From Limnoperna fortunei (Eukaryota > Mollusca > Bivalvia > Mytilida > Modiolidae), in NCBI GenBank assembly GCA_944474755.1, contig OX104111.1, forward strand, positions 112,474,545-112,538,544: 64,000 bases of DNA. The letters are read 5' to 3'. Position numbers and translations under genes: made by a program. This document shows, piece by piece, positions 58,060 through 64,000 of this stretch (position 1 is its first letter; each line of letters begins with the position of its first letter). A model generated the notes under the pieces. It searched no databases. It had not been told where the DNA came from and worked only from the letters and a program-made list of their open reading frames with translations.

Positions 58060-59520
58060 ATAATATAATATTAAACTATTTACGAAATGGATGGTTGTAA
58101 CGAAGTTTGCAATGTAAATAAAGGATGTGGGATGTTAATACTCGTGACGTTATGGTTATTCGGTCACGTGTGACGTTCATGGTTATAGCTGCTGATTATA
58201 ATTTACTCGTCTTCCTTGTAGAGTCAATTTAACGAACTATGGCTTAATTACGTACCAATAATAATGACGCACAAAGTATCAAATCCTTTCAAATCATGTG
58301 TGGTTAAAAAATTTTGTATGAATTATGTTACTGAAAATTTGTAATAAATCAGGTGTTATAAAATCTAAAACGTAAAAATTTGTATTTTTATGTAATATAA
58401 TAACCAAAAAAATTGTAATAAATCATGATTGTGTTATACAATCTAAAACTAAGGTACGATAATAGAAGATTTTAAAAATAATTCCAGAAATGTTTTGTCG
58501 TTATAATGAGATTAGAATTTTGAATGTTAAATACCCTGTATTAAATTAAACAACAAATCACAGTTTTAAAGATATCAAAAATTCAAGCTACATAAATATA
58601 AACCTAAATATACACTATTTTGACAAGCTACATTAACAATTTAACAATTTTGAATATACATATATATATAAGTTAACTTTAAACCCTAAAGTAAATGAAA
58701 ATACAACACAAATTTTAAAAGACTTTGTCCAACTTATCAAAGACAGTTTAAACTGATACAAGCCAGTTTCAACCTTAAACATTATTACCTACCTATTTTA
58801 AAATTAAAGAAACAAATAAATGACTTTGTTTGATGACAAAAGTCAAAATGGACCGGTACACTCCAGTCCTTCAACACCTCGCGGTTTACAACACGGTATA
58901 CATATGAGTTACTGTTAAAGCACGGCACATAAAGAACTAGTAATGTTTTTACTAAATTGTTTTCTAGATTTTTATGGACTTGAAATACAATCAATTTTTA
59001 CTAATGGTATTAAATAATGAACAAGTAATAATAATAAATAAGTATTACATAAAAATATGACTATAATTATACATGAAACATAAAAATATTTTTATATTAT
59101 GACAGCATATGTGACAAAAAAAAAACCAAACCAAAACTTATTAATTGTGCTTATCAATTTTTTTCCCTGTGACTTTCTTTCTGTTTACCACATTAAATTA
59201 ATAAGACATAAAAATCTAGTACAAATAAATTACCATTCAATATTTACAACAAGCGTGTCATTAGAAATCAAACACAATACATTATTAAGACAAAAAATCT
59301 GAAAAAATTGACATTATTATAGTAAACTTGCAATATGTAAATTCAATTGCCAAACAGGCGCGGATGCGCGACCTGAATTCTTGGAGTGATTCTGTTGGTC
59401 CGCTTCCGGTTCTTAGGTGCAGCAATGGGATATATATGTCTATAAATGGGATTAGAAGTTATTTGAATAAAGGCATTTTGTTAAACACAATTACCTAGTA
59501 AGCAATATGTTATATTTTAC
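58060..59520. other. AT-rich intronic DNA before the transmembrane exon
   Basis: No array or hairpin recognised. A short GC-richer patch lies at about 59355-59420. Confidence 0.4.
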
Positions 59521-59534
59521 TATTTTATTTTCAG

Positions 59535-59625
59535 CGTGGTTTTGGATGACAGTTGGTTTGGCTTCTTTAGTAGGCTTGGCCTTGTTGCTTATATTGTTAA
59601 TAGTCCTCATACGTTATTGCTGCTG
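59535..59625 (+). CDS. Cluster C shared exon 2: transmembrane helix
   Basis: The acceptor is TTTTACTATTTTATTTTCAG (ending at 59534) and the donor GTAAGT (59626). After a phase-1 junction codon (GCG or ACG, depending on the sushi exon) it encodes WFWMTVGLASLVGLALLLIL and then LIVLI-RYCC. This is a single membrane helix of about 25 residues with Arg and Cys at the inner edge. The phase-2 exit (TG joined to T, Cys) matches exon 61557. It is the only helix exon found between 37924 and the right end, which makes it the likely common partner of exons C1, C2 and C3. The orientation is sushi domain outside, tail inside, by the positive-inside rule. Confidence 0.85.
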
Positions 59626-59629
59626 GTAA

Positions 59630-60095
59630 GTTTGTAAGATTTATATTGGTAAGATAAAGTTAAACCAGTGCTGTCCTGTCTTCATATACAAAATGCTTAC
59701 CATGTGTGTTCAAAACTAATTTTCTGAGCATCCGGGTATCGGAAAATAAATTTTCATTTCATTTTTCAATTTGCATAAACTATTGAACAATTATTGGGTC
59801 GCGCAAACATTTCAGTCCCATATAACTTGCATGGGAGGCAAGTGTGAGGGGGGAATCTTTTCTGTTAATGTGCTTTGGGCATTTTCATTTCTGTTAACCG
59901 TTTGTTTTTAAATAAATCAACTTGTCAGAAAATTTAACATATACATAACATAACAAATTGTACATATTTTCCCTCTGTTATCTATTTAATTTCTTTTATT
60001 CATATTTATTTAAAAGTCTTAATTTAGTCTTCATATGAAAGAATGAAACATACATAAGATCACAACAGACCACTTTTTATTTTATTTTTTTGGTT
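59630..60095. other. Cluster C intron 2, left part
   Basis: AT-rich. Nothing recognised. Confidence 0.4.
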
Positions 60096-60100
60096 TTAAA

Positions 60101-60627
60101 TGGGTTTAACGCCACTTTCTATTCTTCAACTATATTATAGCGTTCAGTTTTATTTAGTCTCGATCACCCAAACCCTATATAATTGCACCTAATCATTGTA
60201 GTTGCGTTACCAATAGGGAGGACAAAACAATCATTCTATTTTTAGGGCCCTTATTTTAGACATGGAAAACCATCAAAACGTGTCTACATTTATAAAGTGA
60301 CGTCACAGTTTGCTTCTATCTAGATTGTGCATAACAATAATAATCGTTTAATTTATCGATAAAGTCATATTTTACAAAAATATTTAAATGTAAACTTTGG
60401 TAAATTCTTTTTCTTGGTATGAACGGAAGTAAGTTTTTAGACAACAAATATCTTTCAATCAAAAACTTACACAAATTTTTCGGTAGGAAAACTTGCAATT
60501 TTTCTCAATTAAATTTGAGTCGAGTACACTCCGCCGCAGTGAGAATTGAACCTGTAACCACAGTGTTGACAGGTACGTGATAAATAGTACACTAACTACC
60601 CTAACCACATGGCCACCGATGTCCCCA
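60101..60627 (-). mobile_element. SINE on the minus strand, split by about 310 bp
   Basis: Tail part at 60101-60160 (GTTTAACGCCACTTTCTATT, reverse of AAGTGGCGTTAAAC). Head and body at 60481-60627 (CGGTAGGAAAACTTGCAATT to CACATGGCCACCGATGTCCCC, the decayed A box and 5' end). The intervening 60165-60480 is unrelated AT-rich DNA, probably a later insertion. It is older than the SINE at 51235, judging by decay. Confidence 0.65.
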
Positions 60628-60629
60628 AG

Positions 60630-61550
60630 GAAAAAACTGTTTAATGTACGTTTCGATCCCCATTACCTTTATTCCTAATGTGCAAAAGACAACATGGACA
60701 AACCTCCTGCAGATAAAGAGAAATCTATAAGCATCTCTTCTGCAGACATTCTCATGCAAATTGCTGTTATCGGTTATCACAATTTTAAATGCATTGTTAT
60801 CTGTTTTGGAAAACATAACAAAGTGTTAGCTTGTTTATGACCTCTCTTGCCAACCTAGTTCCATTAATAAAACCCCCCAGTTCATGTTTATTTTATCGGA
60901 TATTAATATTTTATGTTTTTTTAGTGAAATGCGAGGTTTCATCTTTAAACGCATTTTCCCATGAACACATTCCGCAAGAAATTACGACAAATTGTATTCG
61001 TTCCGCCATTACATATATCTTGAAGCCGTAATTTTATTTTAACGTTAAATAAAAAATGTCAGCTCCCGGTAAAATTTCGCCTCGATATTTTAAACCTGGA
61101 AGTGAACAGTTTATTTTTTGGAAAACAGGTGCAGTCTTTGTGTTTATGTTAGTTTCATTATATTTCACATTTTAAAATTTACCGAACTTCTAAAAAAATT
61201 CAACTGACAGATAAAACCTCGCATTTCAAATAATAATAAAAAGTCTGAAAGACCGATGACAATGATAAATATAAACGTGAAATGGGAGGTTTTATGTTAT
61301 AGAACTATTGCCAACCCACATCACTGTATGACATTTTTTATCAATATAAAAATTCTTGGGAGGAGGCTAGAGTTTTTTGTCGTCTGGTACTAAACGAGCG
61401 TTTTTTTCACAATATATATTTCCATATGTTAAAGAAAAGGGGAAGGGTTGGACAGAATTATTAGTAACACTGAAGACATGCTAACTTTCACGAAGATGAA
61501 GAAAATGGCGGTTGCCTAAACATATGTTTTCAGTTAAATATAATATCAAT
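60630..61550. other. Cluster C intron 2, right part
   Basis: AT-rich with a few short open frames and no supported feature. The segment up to 61550 supplies the TCAATTTTCAG acceptor region. Confidence 0.4.
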
Positions 61551-61556
61551 TTTCAG

Positions 61557-61950
61557 TCACAGACGAAAGGTTTTTATTTCTGAATATACGGCAAGTGCGA
61601 ACAGATACGGGGAGAGCTGCGGACCTTGTTGTGGATTTGTTGACTATAAAGGTTGTTGTTCATTATACGGGTGTTGTGGTTTCTATGGTTGTGCAGGAGG
61701 AGCCTTCGGATGTTGTCGATGTTGCAGAGAGCTTCCAAATGAAAGCGAATCACCTAGGAGTCAAAACTCCAGTGAAACAGGTCAACGACCTCCGAAGAAG
61801 AAGGTGGCAGTTAGGCAGACACAAACATCACCAACGCCTACGGATTCAACGACAATGACTTATGAAGAAAAGAAGAAAATCGCAAAGGTTCTTAGTGCTT
61901 GGCTGCCCCACACACACAATGTCCGGTCCATCAACACAAGCACAAAGTGA
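61557..61950 (+). CDS. Cluster C exon 3: Cys-rich cytoplasmic tail with INTSTK end
   Basis: The acceptor ATATCAATTTTCAG precedes a phase-2 entry (Cys), then HRRKVFISEYTASANRYGE. A striking Cys/Gly/aromatic stretch follows (SCGPCCGFVDYKGCC, SLYGCCGFYGCAGGAFGCC, RCCREL), with 14 cysteines in about 45 residues. A polar linker (PPKKKVAVRQTQTSPTPTD) leads to the conserved end, EEKKKIAKVLSAWLPHTHN then VRSINTSTK, with TGA at 61948-61950. The total of 131 residues including the split Cys is open throughout, and the join with 59535 and any of the C sushi exons is in frame. The Cys stretch could be palmitoylated or metal-binding. The overlapping frame starting at 61595 is a shadow. Confidence 0.87.
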
Positions 61951-62690
61951 ACTTATATAAATCAAAAGCTTATCGCTTTAATTGTTTGATTTTTATGTTA
62001 ATTTTCAATATGATCACATTGCTGCTAATCAAACCTCCTGCATGTTGACATACTGCATTTGATCTGACGAAACCCGTTAAGTTATCCTCTTCAGTGACGT
62101 TGGGTACTATCCAATCAACTTGATCCCGACTTACTGAATAATTTAAATGTTTTTTTTTATTTCTCTTGATTTGTACTTTTCATTAATTAGTACCTTCAGC
62201 TTTATTATCTACATCGTGCTGTTTACTTGAGAAAAAAGTTGATGATCTCTTACCGAAACGTTCTAAGTGCATTCTTGTTAAAGATGCGTAGACACTTAAG
62301 TATTTACTTTAAAATATCATGGACTTAATGGCTAAATGACTTTCCTCATATCTGTAGATCTGGGCTGATCAATAAATGAAAACAATGTAAAAACGTGCCT
62401 AAAAGATAAATGAATAATATAGAAAATTCTGTGTTTAATTAAAAACTGATTGATATAACAGGCAACATTCATATAATGTCACTCTATCTGTAAGTCTTAC
62501 AACAAAACGGGAATAGTATATAATCCTAATCTGGCAAGAATGTCATTAATTTCTTCGAATTAGTTAAGAAAATATTATTGTTTTGATGTAGACACCTTTT
62601 TACGTAGTGCTAGTTTTCTATCTTAACTATCCTTTCTTATATTCTAATATGGTGTTTGTTTCACACTTACTACATACTTATATCTCTTGT
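61951..62690. other. DNA between the two tail exons
   Basis: AT-rich, and no Cys-cluster exon was found here. It contains a polypyrimidine-rich run before 62719. Confidence 0.45.
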
Positions 62691-62719
62691 CTTTAGCGCT
62701 ACTTGCACTTTCTTTGCAG

Positions 62720-62938
62720 ATAAATGAAGTGTATATAATTTCGACAAATGTCGAATCCACTCAAACGGCCCCGTTAAGTACCAAGCCGCCTAACAACGCT
62801 GTAACACCACGGACGGAGCCACGTGACCAAAACGGAAGTGTTTCATCAGAAGATAAGAACAAGAAAGTAGCAAAAGCGTTGAAGCAGTGGATGCCTCATT
62901 CTCACCCTGTGCGACCAATAAATACAAGCACGAAATAA
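62720..62938 (+). CDS. Second (alternative or orphan) C-terminal exon with INTSTK end
   Basis: After GCACTTTCTTTGCAG (ending at 62719), a phase-0 frame reads INEVYIISTNVES, a Thr/Pro-rich stretch, RDQNGSVSSEDKNKK, then VAKALKQWMPHSHP and VRPINTSTK with TAA at 62936-62938. AATAAA at 62934-62939 overlaps the stop. Its last 25 residues are very close to those of exon 61557 (shared KxAKxL, W-x-PH-x-H, VR-x-INTSTK). The phase-0 acceptor does not fit the phase-2 donor of 59535 but does fit the phase-0 donor at the end of gene A exon 3, so it represents the four-exon form of the family. Its own Cys-cluster exon was not found here. A second acceptor (TTGTCTTTAG, 62696) would give phase 1. It may be an alternative last exon or a gene remnant. 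Confidence 0.72.
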   Translation: MNEVYIISTNVESTQTAPLSTKPPNNAVTPRTEPRDQNGSVSSEDKNKKVAKALKQWMPHSHPVRPINTSTK

Positions 62939-62939
62939 A

Positions 62940-64000
62940 GTTTAATTCAAAATAGACCAGTTTTGTGTGGTGCTGTTTATAAGCATGACTGTGATTTCCT
63001 TAACAAACTCATCTACATTATTTATTTTATACATTTCAAAAGGTGCAACAAAGATAATATATTAACTATTCTATTTGCAGCTAATTCTTCTAATTATATT
63101 CAGAAAAATAACATATAACATTGGGATAAAAGTTACTTAATTTAACTTGAAATTCAGATATCTAGTGCACTGTTACAATATTTGACCTAATATGCCATAT
63201 ATAACACTCATAACATCTTATTGCATACACATCAAAATATGTTTTCTACAAGTTTTATTAGTATTTTAAATTTTCAGTTGCTTTATTCATTGTGTAGTTA
63301 TTTATTTTGACAATACTGCAGTTTGTTTTAACTACTTTAGCAGTTTATTTTAACTAGTTTATTTATTTAATTTATATTTTTGAATAAATCTTAGAATAGG
63401 GTAGACCTGTAGCTGTGGTCCGTGTTAGAATAAGGTAAATCTGTCTCAATTACAGAATCTCTACGTGTCTGTTTGAATACTATTGTTTGTTTTTGGATTG
63501 TAACGATTTATGTGTATTGGATTGTGGCCATTTATGTTTATGCCTTGTAACTGTTTATTTTTGTGACTATTTATGTAAACAAGCAGAAAAATCATATTGT
63601 TAACTTTTATTAAATGAATCATTACAATGAAATAGAAGACTTAATAGTTTGAAAGTAACAAAGCAAACGGCAACTTTGCTGCTAGTACACCAAAGAACAC
63701 CAAATACTAAACAAGGACAACGGAATATAGTATTGTATTTTTCCTTAATACGGTCATCGGTTTGCCCAAAGTTGAACAAGTACGGAAACTCCTGTCGCAA
63801 AAAGACATACAAAGTTTCAATTACGAGTGGAAGATTACACGGTACCTATATAAAACAACAACTTCAACATTGTGATAGAGCCTCGTCTTGATGAGAATAG
63901 AAATTCCTTCACATGAAATTTAGAAATAAATTAAGATTAGAAATATTCGTAATACAGAAATTGAAAGATCAGATCATCAAAATCACTGCAACCGTGTCTT
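62940..64000. other. Right end: AT-rich DNA, no feature
   Basis: A candidate poly(A) signal AATAAA lies at 63383-63388. Two overlapping frames on opposite strands at 63600-63891 have no support. Confidence 0.45.

Noticed and set aside
61595..61858. 87-codon frame overlapping cluster C exon 3
   Set aside because: Different frame from the one that keeps the Cys cluster, splice phase and conserved tail.

Overview
The window looks like nuclear DNA of a bivalve mollusc. The evidence is AT-rich, intron-bearing DNA, tRNA-headed SINEs with a tail of the type common in molluscs, a dispersed element that starts with a perfect TAGCTCACCTGACCC hairpin of a kind abundant in bivalve genomes, and very many minisatellites. 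The species cannot be named from sequence alone. Close to half of the window (about 29 kb by my count) is tandem array. The very long open frames over these arrays are consequences of the repeats, not genes.

The only gene content I can support is one small family, all on the + strand. Each member is built from (a) a first coding exon that starts Met-Ser-(Ser)-Cys and encodes one complete sushi/CCP domain, ending in phase 1; (b) an exon of 91-97 nt that encodes one transmembrane helix plus a Cys/basic edge, ending in phase 2; and (c) a cytoplasmic exon with a Cys cluster. Three C-terminal exons end in the same tail, W-x-P-x4-VR-x-INTSTK-stop. Gene A has exons at 4890-5109, 6268-6364 and 7558-7735; its last exon was not found. 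Gene B has exons at 10479-10671, 16604-16697 and 18010-18592 and predicts 289 aa. Cluster C has three sushi first exons (37924, 41542, 52431) but only one visible transmembrane exon (59535-59625) and one complete cytoplasmic exon (61557-61950), plus an extra tail exon at 62720-62938. All joins keep frame. No member has a visible signal peptide, and all five sushi exons have an in-frame stop just upstream of the ATG. I infer type III (N-out) single-pass membrane proteins. In cluster C, alternative ectodomain exons may be joined to one constant stem.

Layout: 1-4880, two minisatellites (51 bp, 39 bp) running up to gene A; 4890-7735, gene A with a degenerate array and foldback DNA in intron 1; 10479-18592, gene B, whose introns hold an exon-end repeat, a 54-bp repeat, a Helitron-like element, a TIR element inside a 29-bp array, a SINE and a 35-bp array; 19497-34091, a 62-bp array and then a 13.2-kb 36-bp minisatellite with higher-order structure; 37924-62938, cluster C, with 28-bp, 24-bp, 48-bp, 25-bp and 93-bp arrays, SINEs, palindromes and TIR elements in its introns. 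The rest is AT-rich DNA in which I see no gene.

How it works together (inference): one CCP module outside the cell, a helix with Cys at its inner edge, and a conserved cytoplasmic tail suggest a small surface receptor or adhesion family. Repeat-driven recombination may create copies or length variants. Ligands and function are unknown.
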